From positions 91,845,213-91,909,212 of the forward strand of contig OZ023274.1 of the NCBI GenBank assembly GCA_964007475.1: 64,000 bases of DNA. Reading direction: 5' to 3'. Positions 1 through 15,100 of this stretch are shown piece after piece. A program made the position numbers and the translations under genes. Position 1 is the stretch's first letter. Each line of letters opens with the position of its first letter. The stretch is from Hybos culiciformis. Lineage: Eukaryota > Arthropoda > Insecta > Diptera > Hybotidae. The notes under the pieces were generated by a model that was given only the letters and a program-made list of their open reading frames with translations, did not search any database and was not told where the DNA came from.

Positions 1-3000
1 TTCTTTGAAATCAAAGAAGATTTTTGAATTAATTTTTTGTTTTTTTTTTTTTTTTAAATATTTTTCTCATAAGAATTTTATTTTGCAGTTTTCAAAATTA
101 ATAAACATTTTTTTTTTTTTCTTTTTTTTTCTGTGTTTTTGGTTTTTTTGGCAGTAGCTTTTAATAATAATAAATCCTCATATTTTTTGAAACTTCTGAA
201 TTTTTTTTTTGTTTTTTGTGCAATTACTTTTAATCAATTTAATTTTTGTGCAAAAAAAAAAAAATTTATAAAAAAAATAAAAACAAGGTATCATCCAGCC
301 TTCTAATTTATTATATTAAATTTATTATTATATTAAAAAAAAAATACTTAATACAATATTAAAAAAAAACAAAAATCATGAATTTTTAAGAACTTATCAT
401 ACTGTTAAAAAAAAAAAAATTTATAATTTTTAACAAAACACAAGAAGTAGAGAGAGAAAGACTACATAATACAACATATTGCATAAACTAATAATAATTC
501 AATCTTATATTCATGCCATCACGTACAACGTCAAAATGTACCAAAAGTAAAGAAATTTGAGTAAGAAAAAAAAAAAGAAAACAAAAATTTATGAAATCAG
601 TTCTCAAAAAAAAAACAGAAATAAATTTTTATAAACGAAAATCGTATGCATTAGACACAATATCAATCAGATTTTCAAAAACCATCATACTTTTAAAAAC
701 TATATAAATATGTTTTCATTTTCTGTCATTTAATAAAAAAAAAATTGACAGAAAACTTTATTGGGAATGAAATTTTCTTGCAATTATTTACTCCAAAACA
801 TGAAATTTTTTTCGTTTTGCTAAATGCATGGCACAACAAATTGAAGCCGTCTTGTTTGACCTTCTAAATTGCAGAAGCTCAATTCTAATTTTCCGAATAT
901 TATTTTGATAATTCGCTATTAATATAAATATTAATGCTATTAAAACTTAGTAGTTTCTTCGTTGATGTATCAGTCAATCAAGAAACTTCTTTGCCGAAAA
1001 TATAGGCATAGATTTAGAATTATAAAAATTTTTGATAAATTAATTTTTTAGAGAAGGTTCTTAAATTAAAAATGTTCTATAAATGTAAAATGAATTATGA
1101 CTTATATCGTAAATCTTTTAGCTTTTACAGATTTTAAAATTAAAAAGATAATTATAGTTTTAAAAACAAATTAATGAATTGAGAAGTTTCATTCTAATAA
1201 TATCCATGATAAACTCTTTTAAAAACCCCTTCAATGCAACAATAATGCATTCCACTAAAATATCCCATGGATGCAATTTTCAATAATAACAAAAAGGACT
1301 CTCGAATTTTTTTTTTTATATATATATTTATATACGTATTTACAAGTAAATCTAAAATGTGGTTATTGCACCCGAAAAAAATTGTATTTTTAATAATAAT
1401 ATTAATTTTTTTTTTTTTGTTTTTATATCCCGCCTCAATTATGCGCATAATTATTTTATAATATCTCTCTAAAAAAAAAAAAAGTGGAGACTTAAGCAAG
1501 TTAAGATTGACTACCCGAATTAAGAAACATAATTTAACAAAAAAAAAAAAACCAAAAATATTTTAAGCAAAATAATATTTATGAAAATATAATAAAATAA
1601 AAAAAAAAAAGAAAACGAAAAAAAAAAAGATTTTATTAAACCTAAAGACGTTTAAATGTACAAAAGTAGAGTGGCGATAATATTTATCTGGTGCGCATTG
1701 AATTATCATTTTAATTTGTGGTTGTTTGGTCACATTGTATGTTCCAGTTTATCTTTTCTTTTGGAATTCAAAGAGTTTGTGCTATATATGTATATAAAAA
1801 TCTTTAAATTTCATATTACACTATAATTTTCGCCTATTAATTTCAGTCAAGGGTCCCATATTTATAAGCTTTTTTTTTTCAATTCTCTTACAAATCGAAG
1901 TTATGCATCAATGACAGGCCGAATAATTGTAAAGCGATAAATTTGTAACTAAAATGTCAAAACATGTCAAAATTATAAAGAAAGATAAATAAATCTTGAA
2001 AGTGGACATAGCGAAAACTGATGGATTATTCTTGTAAAACATAACATAAACATAACATGCAAATAAAGACTTTATTATTTTTACACGAGTAATGAGGTCA
2101 ATTATAAATTTAATAATAATAAAAACAGTCTATTAATTAATTTCAAAATAATAATATAAAATTGTTATTTTGAAAAATTGGAGGGTTCATTAGGTCTTTA
2201 CAACAAAAAAAAGAAAACCAAAAATTCTTTACTTTTTTAGTTAAACCAGGCATAATTTATGCTGAAGCCAATAAAACATTTTGTTTTTTTTTTGGTTGCA
2301 TTATTTTTAATTTTTATTTTTAAAAGAAATGTGCAAAAAATTATTGTTATTATCTACAATCCTCCATAGTTGGTCTTCGCCAGTTTATCCTTTTGCAATC
2401 TTAATAAACTAATTTCTTTTTTCCAACATTTATTTGGTGATCAGAAAAATTGAAATTCTTTTGATAAGCAATAAATAAAAATTGTAAATCTTTAAAAATA
2501 TATATGTATGTTATTTATATATATAAATTTTTTTTTATTAAAAATACATAACACACATTATTTCTTAAATTATCCAATCTTTATTCTCTAATGTTTTAAG
2601 AAAATAAATTGAAAAAGTGTTAAGACTCTTTTATTCGTTCGTCCGACCATGATGTTATGTTAAATTTGAAAAAACAATACAAACTTCAACTTCTAGATAG
2701 TGTTGGGAATCGATCCAACGACCAAACGGACCATAGGATAATGACAATGTGCATATACTTAATAAAATAGAATTTGTCCAATGTTTACATTCCAATAGTA
2801 ACATTGAGTTTTCTAAAATTGGAATCTCTAGACGTTACAGATTCACAGACGTTATTTTCGTAACATTGGAAAAGTTCTGAAATTTATTCTTAATTATCAA
2901 TTAATTATTTCTTAAAACTTGCGATCTATCATTATGGTTAAAGATTTATACCGAAGATTTATTCCGGATTTACTATTATGACGATAAAGTAAACTATAAG

Positions 3001-6000
3001 TATATTACATATTCAATTTAGCATACATTTATTAAATTAATTTGCAAGCATTTAATTTCAAAAGTCTGTGTAAAATAATTTTATTAGTATAAATATAAGG
3101 GAAAATTACTTTTTTACGTAAGAACAAAAAAAAAAAAAGGAAATATTTTACTGTCTGATGATGACGATTATTATTAAACAGGTAGCATCTTTTTTGATGA
3201 TTAAAAATCCAGTAGCCAAGAAGTGAAGAGTAAAAAATAAAAAAAATTGTAAAAATCAACAATAAAGGGAAATATAAAGAAAAAATATGTGAACATATAT
3301 ATATATATACAAGCCTACACTACACACGAAATCAATCTTCACATATTTTGTGGTCAGATTTTTTTTTCATTTTTTTTTCAGATATATGTATGTATCATGA
3401 GCAAATATTTTTATCATAAGTAAATGATCATGTTTGGTGTCCAAAGAAAAAATATTTTATAACATTTTTAAAATTAGAATATTTTTGAAATAAAGTTAAT
3501 TTGACAGCATTTTCAATATATTGAATAAATTTCAATAATAATATGATCTTTATTTTATTGGTATTGACATTTGGAAAATTGTTTTTAAATAAGTTTCCAA
3601 TATAAAAGTACCTGCATTGAAATTTTTTGACATTTCTGACAATATAATTTTTTGAAATATTCTATCAAGTTAAATTGAGAATTTAATTAAATTTTTACAA
3701 AATGGATAATTATTTTGGATTTTGGTTGTACTTAAGGGGTGGAGATGTAGCCATTATCCTAATATAGTTAGACTTATTTTCTTATTCAAATTTCACATTA
3801 TTGTGTACATTATTATGCACATATTTTATTGACATAATTTAAAATTTAAATTGAAATTTCTCGGCTTTGTAACATATTATGATTGACGGCATAATATTAT
3901 GTAGTGGAAAAGTGAGGTTGCAATGAAAACGAAGCAATAATGGAAGACAGACAGTTGGGTGATATTTTAGTTTTTTCATCATAGACATTTTTTTTTTTAA
4001 TTTTTGGTTAACTTGTTGCTATTGCTAATATTCATCAAAAATATAAATACTTATAACTCTATATATAATTGAAATTTATTATTATTTCATATTGAAAAAT
4101 AATAAATTTCATCAAAATAGATTTATAAGGTATTTAAGCTTTAATTGAAAGAAAATGGTGTATACACAATTTGTTTTTTTATATTTTTTCATACACAATT
4201 TAAAAAGATTGACAGAGGACTAATGAACATTTAAAACTTTAATAATTTTAAACTTTAGGTGAATTTTTTTCCAACTATAATGTCCGGTAATTATTTATTT
4301 TAGTGAAAATATTAATTAATACTATATAGCTTGGTATGATGACAAGGGTTGTCGATTTTTGAATAAATTTTATTTAATGACCTTGATTTTCAACAAGTAA
4401 ACATTTGATAAATATAAATAAATTAAATTTTTTTTAGCATATTTTTTTATATTCAACCATCATGCGATTTAAGTTACACTTACCATAAGAAAATTATTTT
4501 TATTAAAACTCCCCTTCTAATTAATTTTTAATCACGGTTTATTGAGAAAATAAAACAAAGAACATTTTTTAAGCAAAAAAGAAAAATTAAAGTACTTAAT
4601 TAAAAAAATAAATAAAAATTTCCATAAATTTTTCTTAAAAAAAGTCAAACACACATGAGTTTGTTTTTCAATTTAAACAGCTGATTGCCGGAAAATTTTC
4701 TATTTAATTAAAAGCTCTTGATTTTTTTTTTTGCTGTATAAAGCTTTTTATTGCATTTTTCTCAACAAATATACGCATCATTTCTATTTAAATAACTCTT
4801 ATGCTAGCGAGACCTTAAAGAAATCTAGCGATGAATAGTTTTTTATTTTGTTCATTTTCTTTATTAGATATAAGGTTATAAGTTTTCACATGTAGTTTTC
4901 CAGACTGTTTATTTAACATTAGAGTAATTTTTTTTTTCTGTAAAATTAAAATCTATACACACAAAATTTATGTAATAATAATTTTTAAATTAAACCAAAG
5001 TAATTTTTTTCCGTGAGTTCTAAATTAAATCTAAATTTATTCAGATTTTACCCAAAAATTATAAATTTACTACATTCTAAGAAAAATGTTTGATAGTGAT
5101 GAAACACACAATAAATTTCTATGTTTTATTGTTGCTTTGACTTTGATAAAATATTAAACAAAAGTGTAAAATTTTTTTGTGTTTTGTTTTATGTTTTATT
5201 AAAAAAATGTTTGCACTTTAGTATATCTTTTAATTTTTCTATATGATTTAATTAGAAAATTTTAAAATTTAGAAATTTTCGTTATAAGATAAGATTTTTT
5301 TTTGTTTTTGATATGTTAAAATAATAAATATGTATGTATATGTAAAAAAAAATACCAATTTTCTAACGCATGGAAAATTTATATTTGAAGTAGGTACATA
5401 TATAGTAATCTCAGAACTTAGAATATCTTTGTGTCAAAACTTATATTCTAATAAGTCATTAATTATATTCAAAGTTCGCCAACAAAAAAAAAGTAACAAG
5501 AACTTATATTGGAAAGAATAATTTTATGTGCCAAAATAAAATTACATGTTTTCCACAAATTATCAATAACTACATATGTGTTTTTAATTTTTGGGTTAAT
5601 AATCTTTAAATGTTTTCAATATGTGACAAAATCTATTGAAATTCAATTTATTATTGGCGCATAAATAAGGTGCAAAATTCTATATTTGATTTTCTGAAAA
5701 AAAAAAAATAAAAAAAAATTATGATTATTATTTTTCTTATTCGACAAAAATTTCGAATAGGCATTTTATCGAATGTGCAGTGTGCACTTTAAATAAACTA
5801 GGATTTAGTTGATGATTTAAGTAAAATTTATGTAGATAAATTATTGAACACTTTTATAATTTTATAATATCCAAAAAAGTGGCGGGAATTTAAAAATTAT
5901 GAATATAATTGACCATATTATAAGTCTGTTCTGTACCAGTGTAAAATAATTTGTATAAAAATGATTATATTTTGAAATCAACACTGTGTAGTTAACAATG

Positions 6001-9000
6001 TTTGTATTTGTAGATAGTAGATAATAGTAAATTTATGTTTGTATTACTATCTTCAAATAAAATATTCAATTCTGTGGACTGACTTACTTAACTCGTTAAA
6101 ACCCTTGCATAAAAAAACCTTCAAATGCATTATAATCTGGAAAAATTGAAAATTCAACATGACGTTGATCCCTTTAATACTTTGTGACAAATAGACTTCT
6201 TGCAGAATATCCTTAAAAAGTCTTTGTTATTCTATAAGAAATCTTCAATGGCATGAGAATCCTGAAATAAAAGAAGTATTAATAATAGAAAACAAAATTT
6301 GAGTTTCATGATTTTATAATATAGAAATAATTATTTTCGAACATTTGAACTAAAATGATGTTTTCTATAATTTTACTCATCATAATTATTATTACAAGAA
6401 AAATCAACACGTGTTTTATTTTTTAACTTACAACCATTATAATCAGGGGAACTCATTAATGTTCAATTCAAACGCAGCAAAAAAGTATTAAAAATTTTAT
6501 TACTTTTATAAAAAAAATAAAAATATGAATAACAAATTTGCTCTTTTTCAGTCTTAAATGAAAATAAAAAATAAAAAAAAATTAAATTTTAGAAATATAA
6601 GATGAGTTGAAAAATTTATTGAGTTCTTAATATGTGATATTTAGACTTCGACAATTATAGCGAAGAATGTACACGATTTATAAAATTATATTTTATTTTT
6701 ACACAATTTATTTATTATTAAACAAATTTATTTTTATTTCATATAATTATTATTTTCTGAAATCATTCTTTTAAAGTCTATGTATGAAAAGAGTATATTG
6801 AATATGTTGTCGCCATATTTCCGGCAAAATTTTCAATTATTCATAATCTTAATTTTTATCTTTTTTTTAAATAATTTCCCCAACATTTTTAAATTAAAGG
6901 AAAATAGTATGTATAATTTATGCTTAAAAAAGCTGACTGAGCTCCCCCTGTACTAGCTGTGGCATTCATTACTATATTTCTTAAAATATGAACTTTTCGA
7001 AAATTTTAGAAATTAGCTTGCTAAATTAAATTCACAGATTTTTAAGCTCCATCCCATCACAAAGCTTTGATAAGACAATAAATTTTATAATTGACTTTTT
7101 GTTATGTAACCAATCAGATACAATACGCATTAAATTTTATTCACGTAATTTGCAAAAAAAAAAAAATACAATTTTTACTTTGATATTTATCGTTTTTTTA
7201 TTAATTTCATATTAAACTTAAAAATATGAAAATTTATTACATGGAAAAATATACGAATGTAATTAAATTTATTATTTGAGGTCTAAAAATATTTTTTATT
7301 GATTTTTGACTAACGAAATAATTCTTAGATTTAAGGAAAGTTCAATGAACATTTTTCTTCATTAATATAATAGTTACAATGTTGGCTAGACTCCCGTCAG
7401 TGTGAAAAATCCGTACGGAAATATGGAATTAATTTTATTTTCTTTTTGTTAAACAGTTTTTATATGTAACATTAAGCGCTTTATATTCGCAATCAACTAA
7501 AAAGGTGTTGAACTAATAAAACGAAAATAAATAAATTGTATATATTGCATTTATCTTTTTAATGGTTACAGCTGCTTTAGATTTTCAAATTTAAAATGGG
7601 AAATGGACCTATTTAACCAAGAAACGGAATAAAATTAATAAATAAAGGCTAATATCAATTCAATTTCTATTAATATTATCAAAAATCAGTAGCAGGCCGA
7701 ATATGATATATATAAATTTTTTGTGAACAGAATAATTGCTTTAAATATTTTTTAATTTTTTGGGGCAATTAAAAATAGGCATTAAAAAAGCATTCTTTGT
7801 ATTTAACATAATTCTCTTGATTCGAAGCATATGATTATTAGTTTATTATAAGTATAGTCTCTCTTGCATAATGATTGATATGATTTTTCTAATCTAAATA
7901 GTTTAAATTAAAATACTATAAAAAAGACCTAAGGTACAAGTTTATATTCTAACTATACTTAAATTATATGGTAATTAGAGAAAAGTTCTTGTACAACGAA
8001 ATATTGTTTAATAAAATGCAATTTTGTATTCATATATAGGTTGTACTTGAACGTACCTACATATTTTATGCATAATAATAATAAATTTTTGATTCTTTGT
8101 AATTTCATTAACACTTCTATATTATTAAATTGGTCGAAAAGAAAAAGAAAATTCCTTAAGCATAATGCCTGAAGGGATAATTTTTTTTTTTTTTATAAAC
8201 TCAAGAAAATTTTAAATTATTATGCGTATTTTGTGCATAATATGTATGTATAATGTACGTAAATGTGACAGTAATTAAAGTTTTACTGACTGAAAGAAAT
8301 TTAACTTAATAGCTAATTATATTAAAAATTTAATTAAAATCAAATATCTGATCATATTTTGGGATGAATATTATATTAAATTGAATTTTGTTTTTTTTTA
8401 TAATAACCTTTATATTTATATTTTAACGGAATCATCTTTTGTTATTAAATTTATTTATCCTTAGCATAATTATTCTGTTCAATGGTCCAGTAAAGATTTT
8501 AAAATTCGGAACGAATTTTAATTTTTTATTTTTTTTTCAATCTTTTGAAATACGCTCTGCAGAATATAAAAGTTATGAAACTTGAGAATTCTAGGGCTAT
8601 GTTGTGGAAGCTTGTTAATAACAGAGGAATTATAAAGTTGAGGTTTGAACATAATTTTACTATCTTAAGATGAGGTACAAGATTCTAAGTTTTTATGTAA
8701 AAAATAAAAGGTTTGAATAAAACAAAAATATCATAATTTCCCGACGGGTTTTTAGTTTGGGTAAATTTTTTTTACGTTTTTTACGTAATTAACTAACACT
8801 AATGCTTGAATGATTCGCACCAGTCCGAGGATAAGATTTCTCAAAATAAGGAAATATTTCAGTTTTCATCACAATCTTTATTATAACGATATTTAATTTT
8901 AGAAACTAACATGTTCCATGATTTCTTAAGAACTGGATTACATACTCTATATTAGTTCTGAATGTATATAAAGTTTTTAATAACATTAAACTTTAAAATA

Positions 9001-11091
9001 ATGAACTATTATAGTTCTTCTAGTGAGGACATAATTTTTATTTTTTTTTTTATAAAAATTGTATGAATAAAAAATATTTCTTTATAATACGAAAAATAAA
9101 GTAAAATTTACTATAAACAAGAAAATTTTCTTCTGGAATGAAATATTTTAATTTTGAAAACCTGAATGGCATACGACAAAATTATTGAATACCTAATTTA
9201 GTTTAATTCGATGAAGCTAAATATTATTTTTAGAGAGATTCATTCAAAACCAGTAGCTGTTGTTCGTCATTGAAAAAATATGATTATTTATTAATAATTC
9301 CCAGTTGTATGTATAAATTTTCTGTTTTTTTTTCTTTTATGATATTTGTGTGAACTCCAAGAGTTTGTGCTTGTATGGTCTCAAAGAAATAAATAAGATA
9401 ATTTTTGTTGTAAGTATATAGTTTTTTTTTATAGTTGATAAAAAATGTGATTGAAACTTAAAAATAAATTAATTTATTTCACTATTTAATGTTGCTTAAA
9501 ATATAGAGATAAATTTTGTTTGACATATTTGACGGTGTAATTGAATTTAAATTTAACAATTTTGGATACAGACATTTTCTTGGAATCACTTAAAATACAC
9601 ATAACGTTCAACAGATTCTGGGGAGTTCATTACAAAAATTAAGTGTACAAAATCTATAACAAATTTTTTACTATTTTTAATAAAATCTAAAATTCTGATC
9701 CTTATACAATCTGTGAAAGCCTTTGGATATAAGTTTTTATTTTATTTTCTCCAATTTTTACTTTTCTTTGGACTTTGTTTGCTTAATCCTTAATTATATT
9801 TTTTTATCCAAAACCAAATCCTTCATGTTCTGTAAATTAAAATGAGAGAAAGAAAAAAGAAAAACAGAAAATTTATTTTATATTAACAAAACAAAAAATT
9901 GTTTTTTTTCTGCTGTTGCTTTTTGCTTGTTTATTTACCATGAAAATAGTCATGTAGACTGGTTGGATAAAAATACCTGTTGATTGCCCTTTGAATTCTT
10001 GTACAACAAAATCAATTACAATTTTATTCATGTTTTTTTTTTTTGTACTATTTTTATTACATTCTGTACATATTCCATTGTAAATGGAAGACCAGGAAAG
10101 AAAAAAAAAACTTAATTCATAAAGAATAAGGGAGGAACAAGAAATGCTACCATCATCATATCATCAAGTTGTAAAAAAAAACAAAAAATAAGTGTAAAAT
10201 TTATTGAGCCACTTTTATTTAGCTCTGTTTATTTATTTTTTTTTTTGTTTTTTTTTTCTTGAAATTAAAAATACATAATATCTTTTTATAGAGATAATAA
10301 TTAAGAATAATGTTTAAGTTAAGATTATAGTTAGGAAGCATGGAAGTTTTACAAACTACAAAGTACTTTCACTCTATAAGATTTTAATGTGAAAAAGTTG
10401 ATAGATATTTGCAGAAGCTCAACGAACAAAAATGGGATGTACAAAACATTTTCTTACACTTGTATTATAAAATTGTCGAAGAAGACAGTCAGTAGAGATG
10501 TTTTCCTGAAGTTATCACTTGGCTGATCTGTCAGAATTTATATTTTTGACTTCTATTTTAAATAACTATAGGTAACTATATATTTAATTTTAAAATAAAT
10601 ACATTTTTCTCCGTCGGCTGAACGTATAACATATGGCTATATGTTCAGTTCATAATATAGGGAATATGCATTTAGCTGTATGATGAATAGCGAAATTTAG
10701 TTTATATTCGATTCTCAACCCGGTCTTCCGTATGTCGTATTCATGCTATATTATGGTTATATTTTTAAAAAATAGAAGGAGAGGAAATTTTCTAGGAAAG
10801 TAATCGTGCCTCGAAATTTATAAACTCAAAACTTGCTACTGGGATCTTGCGATTTCCAATTTATGGATTTTGGTCTGAGATTGTTGATTCTGAAACTGTA
10901 ATCCCTGCTCAACATAATCGTTTATTGCTTCCAAGGATGACTTCATTATTCAACATGTTTTTGACAAATTGAAAAATAAAATTATATTTTATATGTGTTC
11001 TGTAATTATTATATTTTTTAAACCTTATTAAGACATCATAACGAAGTTATATATTCCAAATATTTTCTCTGCAATTGAATTGATTTTTATA

Positions 11092-11123
<32 letters not shown>

Positions 11124-12662
11124 TTAATTTAACAAATTTTTTCTTATTTCAACTAAATTGAATGAAATAATTTCAATGCCATCAAAAATTAAATCATTAA
11201 TTTATCTTAATAACCAAAAATTTTATATGCTTACATAATCTTTAAAATCCATACTTTTAAATTAATTCATATTTTGATTAACAAAAAGGAAAATAAATCG
11301 AAGCAAGAATAACGAAAAAAAAAAAAAACACAAATTCTTTTCAATCTCAATTTCTTAATAAATTGAAAACAACAATTGACAATAAATTTTTAAACTATTA
11401 TTTTTTTTTTTAAGTCAAAACTATACTATATAAACAATTGAATAAAAAAAAGTATATTTTTCTTCTAAATATTATTATGAGGTTGAATGTTATGGTCACA
11501 CTTTGTACAAAAATAAAAAAAAATAAAAAAAAAATTGTATATTTTATTTAAGAAAAAAAAAAAAAAAAATAGAACTAGGGTTAAAATGTTGATAATAGAA
11601 ATTCCAATTAGACAATTTATATTTTGGGAAAGGAATTTATACCTATATATATATATAAATATATTCCATGCAAGTAGAGCAGTTGGTTTCAGATATATTC
11701 ATATGTTTGTTTTATTTGTTCTGAATGATCATAATTCAACTGTAATGACTGTAAGAGCTCAACAGTTGTGAAGTTAGGATTTAATATGTTCAATCTACTA
11801 ATTGTTAAGCTAAATTTTAATTTTCGTTGCAGAATCTTCTTGATATTTTCTGTGAACGGAATAGGTTATGCTCCCATGTTAGATATTATGCAATCCTTTC
11901 TAGGTATTTTAGTTATGTTTGGGTTAATTTTAATTTTTTAACAAAATTTTAAAAGTATTTTTATCATTTTTTATAATTATTAAACAAAATATCAAGCATT
12001 CACATACACCAAAATTATTACTGAAGGACAAATAATTGAGCTTGCTAGAAGGATAATAATGAAATTTGTATACATTCAAGATTAAATTGCTTAAATAATC
12101 ATAATGTCTGCAATTTTATTCGAATATTTATTCAGAAAAAAAAAAATATATTTATTTTTTTATTTCAATTAATATTGTGTTAGTAGAACACAATTTACGT
12201 CAGTAAATTATGGCAAACACAAAAAAAAACCAATAACAATATTAATAATAAAAACAATATAAAAATAAATTCTTTTTTTATATCAAATATATACGATACT
12301 GAAACCGAGAAAAAAAAAATCTAAACGATCTAGGAATAATCTGTAAGGTCAATCGATGTTAAGTAGAATCACGAATACAAAACTAATTGAATATGATATA
12401 TGGTATACATATAAACATTTTTTTTAATTTAAAAAAAAAATTTTTTTATTTCAAAGGAATGCAAAAATTTTATTATATTGTTCCAATATTGAAACTAAGT
12501 TTAAATAAAAATAAAAAATAAAATAAAGGTCTCTTTTATTAATGGAAAGAAAGCTAACATTCCAAAAATTATGTGAGCTCACTATGAAGAGTTTATTTTG
12601 AAAAATTTTGCTTGCGCTGTGGCTGAACATCAATCAAAAGCGGATTGATGAATCACACAAAC
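1..12662. other. Noncoding AT-rich stretch: intron or 5' flank of the dve-like gene
   Basis: No exon with convincing coding character was found on either strand. The open frames here are short, rich in Phe/Ile/Lys/Tyr, and arise from poly-A, poly-T and TA-rich runs. The next exon begins without an ATG in phase 0, so a 5' exon of the same gene must lie here or upstream of the window. If it is here, it is too short to recognise. The stretch holds an ATT microsatellite near 11096-11126, many homopolymer tracts of 8-18 bases, and a weak tRNA-like box near 2690-2760. Its assignment as intron is inference. Confidence 0.6.
11096..11126. repeat. (ATT)n microsatellite
   Basis: About ten uninterrupted ATT units are visible within noncoding DNA. 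There is no sign of function. Confidence 0.9.
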
Positions 12663-12981
12663 CATAAAGGAAGTATAAATAGAGAAACTAGTCCCATACA
12701 AAAAATGCAAATACAAATAGTGAAACAAAAAATTCATATCACAACCCCATGAGCTTTTTTTTTGTATTTTTTAGACTTCCACTCTCACAAAAGCTTTTAA
12801 AACTTTAAAAATTGTATAGAACTGTTGTTATTTTGAAAGTTTTAAAAACTTTTGTGAGAGTGGAATTCTCAAAAAATACAAAAAAAAAAGCTCATGGGGT
12901 TGTGATATGAATTTTTTGTTTCACTATTTGTATTTGAATTTTTTGTATGGGACTAGTTTCTCTATTTATACTTCCTTTATG
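12663..12981. mobile_element. Near-perfect 319-bp inverted repeat (foldback/MITE-like hairpin)
   Basis: The left arm (12663 to about 12807) and right arm (about 12835 to 12981) are reverse complements at roughly 95% identity by eye, separated by a loop of about 27 bases. Arms start CATAAAGGAAG and end CTTCCTTTATG. Differences are a few substitutions plus a one-base T-run change and a small change near 12769. A hexamer CAAACC occurs at 12658-12663 and again at 12984-12989. It could be an imperfect target duplication, but it overlaps the arm by one base on the left and sits two bases outside it on the right. The hairpin has no coding capacity. It is most simply a non-autonomous foldback element in an intron. 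If transcribed it would form a long double-stranded RNA. Confidence 0.8.
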
Positions 12982-14760
12982 CTCAAACCGCAATATTAGT
13001 AATTTAAAATTTTTATTTGCTGAATAACTTGTAAATGTAAAATATAGTGTCTTTGCTTTTCTGAGAACTCTTCTCTATGGTGGGTAATATTAATAAATTT
13101 TTATAAGATTTGTCCGAAACTTAGAAGAGAAATAAGCATCGAAAGAAACCAATTTAGACGGGAATTGTGATGAATTGGTTTCCATTATTGACTCACTTCT
13201 ACTGCGTAATCTTATTTTTCCATTGGTAGTTTCAATACTTTTGTTAATATAGTGTTTGTTGGCTTACTGGAGCGAAAAATCATTACAAACCCTTATTTTA
13301 ATTTGCTGTTTGAGTTTACAAAATCTCACATACTAGATACATTTTGGTAGAGATCATAATATAAAAAAAGAAAATCCATAATCGTTAATATTTTATTAAA
13401 ATCTCTTAAGACTATATGCGACATGAGAAAAGACTAAATACATTAATTTTCTACTATTTGAGTCTAAATTCTAAATATAATGTCGATTTAACTTTAAACC
13501 AAATTAAATACAATTATGAAAAATCTGTTTTATAATATGTGTCAATCTGACGATAGATACATGATCATCAGATATTTATTTTTTTTATTATTTTATTTAT
13601 ATATCATATTGTCTTAATTTAAATTCTTTCCATGTGTAATATTAGTTCGCTTTTTTTTGTACATCTTATGGATTCTTTTTTAGAAATTTAACCCGTTCTA
13701 AAAAAGGAAATAATCTCGTCTAGAATATAAGAACTTATGTCTTGGATATATATTTTTGACGAGAATAATTAATATAATAAATACAAATTAAAATTAAATT
13801 TATTGTGAGAATATCAATATATGAAATTTTACAAAAATCATTATATTTGATTACCACTTTATTTTTAATATAATTCTCGCAACCGGAATCGAAATATAGA
13901 TTAATACGATTTGTCGAGAGAGCATTTTATTCATTAAGAACGCTTTTTCAAATTTGTTTGAAATTCATCCTTATATGGCCTAGAATTTTTCCCGCACTGG
14001 CTTCTGAACATTCAATACGAATTATTGTTTTTTAAATTTTTTTTTTGTTTATTAAATATTTTCTGAATAAATTTGCCAATCAAATGAATAAACTAACATT
14101 TTAGATCAGAGTTTTTGATTATTTTAGTGTCCAATAAAAGAAAAATTATTTTAATATAATATTAATATAATTTCATATCTGTTTTTGTTTCATCTTTTTT
14201 ATTTTTTTCAATTTTTTTTAATTTTAACAGAAAATTTCGTTTAGACTGATCTTCGAAGCTCCTAGCAGCTACGCACCTCTATTTGGGTTTAACATCGATA
14301 CTAATAATAATAACGATAAAAACAATTAAGAAAAATAAAATTATTTAAATTTTAAATGAAATTGATTAAATTACGCAACAGATTTTTATATATATTTCAA
14401 TTAAAAAAAAAAAATAAAAAATTATAATAATGTTTCTTTTGTAATAAAGTAATAATAAATTGAACTTTATTTGTGCGAATTATGTTATTCGTTCGTTTTT
14501 TCTCTTTGTTATTTTTTCTACTTGATTTTATCATAATACTTATATACAGACGAACTTTAGCCTTGGACGACAGATACCAAATTTATTAATAAATTTAATT
14601 TTTATCAAAAGAAATTGATTAAAATATTGTAAATAATATGTTTGCATATGTAAGAAGAAACATGTTTTTATACATCATCTTTTTCCAAACAGCAATCATA
14701 TTTTAATCCGACTTAAGTCCTAGGATAAAACCATTAAAAGATCAAACTAAGAAAGTGGTT

Positions 14761-14779
14761 CACGTTAAAATTTAACGTG
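14761..14779. promoter_or_regulatory. Perfect 19-bp palindrome, CACGTTAAA-A-TTTAACGTG
   Basis: There are two 9-base arms around a single central A, about 0.9 kb upstream of the Gln-rich exon. Symmetric sites of this kind can bind dimeric factors, but no specific factor is supported by the sequence. The regulatory role is inference. Confidence 0.3.
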
Positions 14780-14934
14780 ATGATACCAAACTTTAAAAAA
14801 AATTACATTTTTATTATAAAAATAAATAATTAAAATCTTGATCGAAAATATTAAAAACTATTAAATTAAAAATATAGTTTGTTGTTAACAATCTATTTAT
14901 TTTCGTAAAATTGACATATCAAATTGGCACGTGC

Positions 14935-14946
14935 CACATATTTTTA
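14935..14946. promoter_or_regulatory. Perfect palindrome TGGCACGTGCCA with canonical CACGTG E-box
   Basis: This 12-base perfect palindrome is centred on CACGTG (14938-14943), the class B E-box bound by bHLH dimers of the Myc/Max and CLK/CYC type. It is GC-rich in a very AT-rich background and lies about 720 bp upstream of the exon at 15662. A regulatory role is plausible but not shown. Confidence 0.4.
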
Positions 14947-15100
14947 CTTATTTATGTACGCAACGACTTCGTTCATTTTATCCCAATGAAATTAAATAAA
15001 TGAAGCCGTGTTTTCTTACGATTTATATGAATTCATCCCTCGGATTGAACAACTTTAAACCCCACTAATTTTTATAAGAAAATAGGAACTCAATTAGAAA

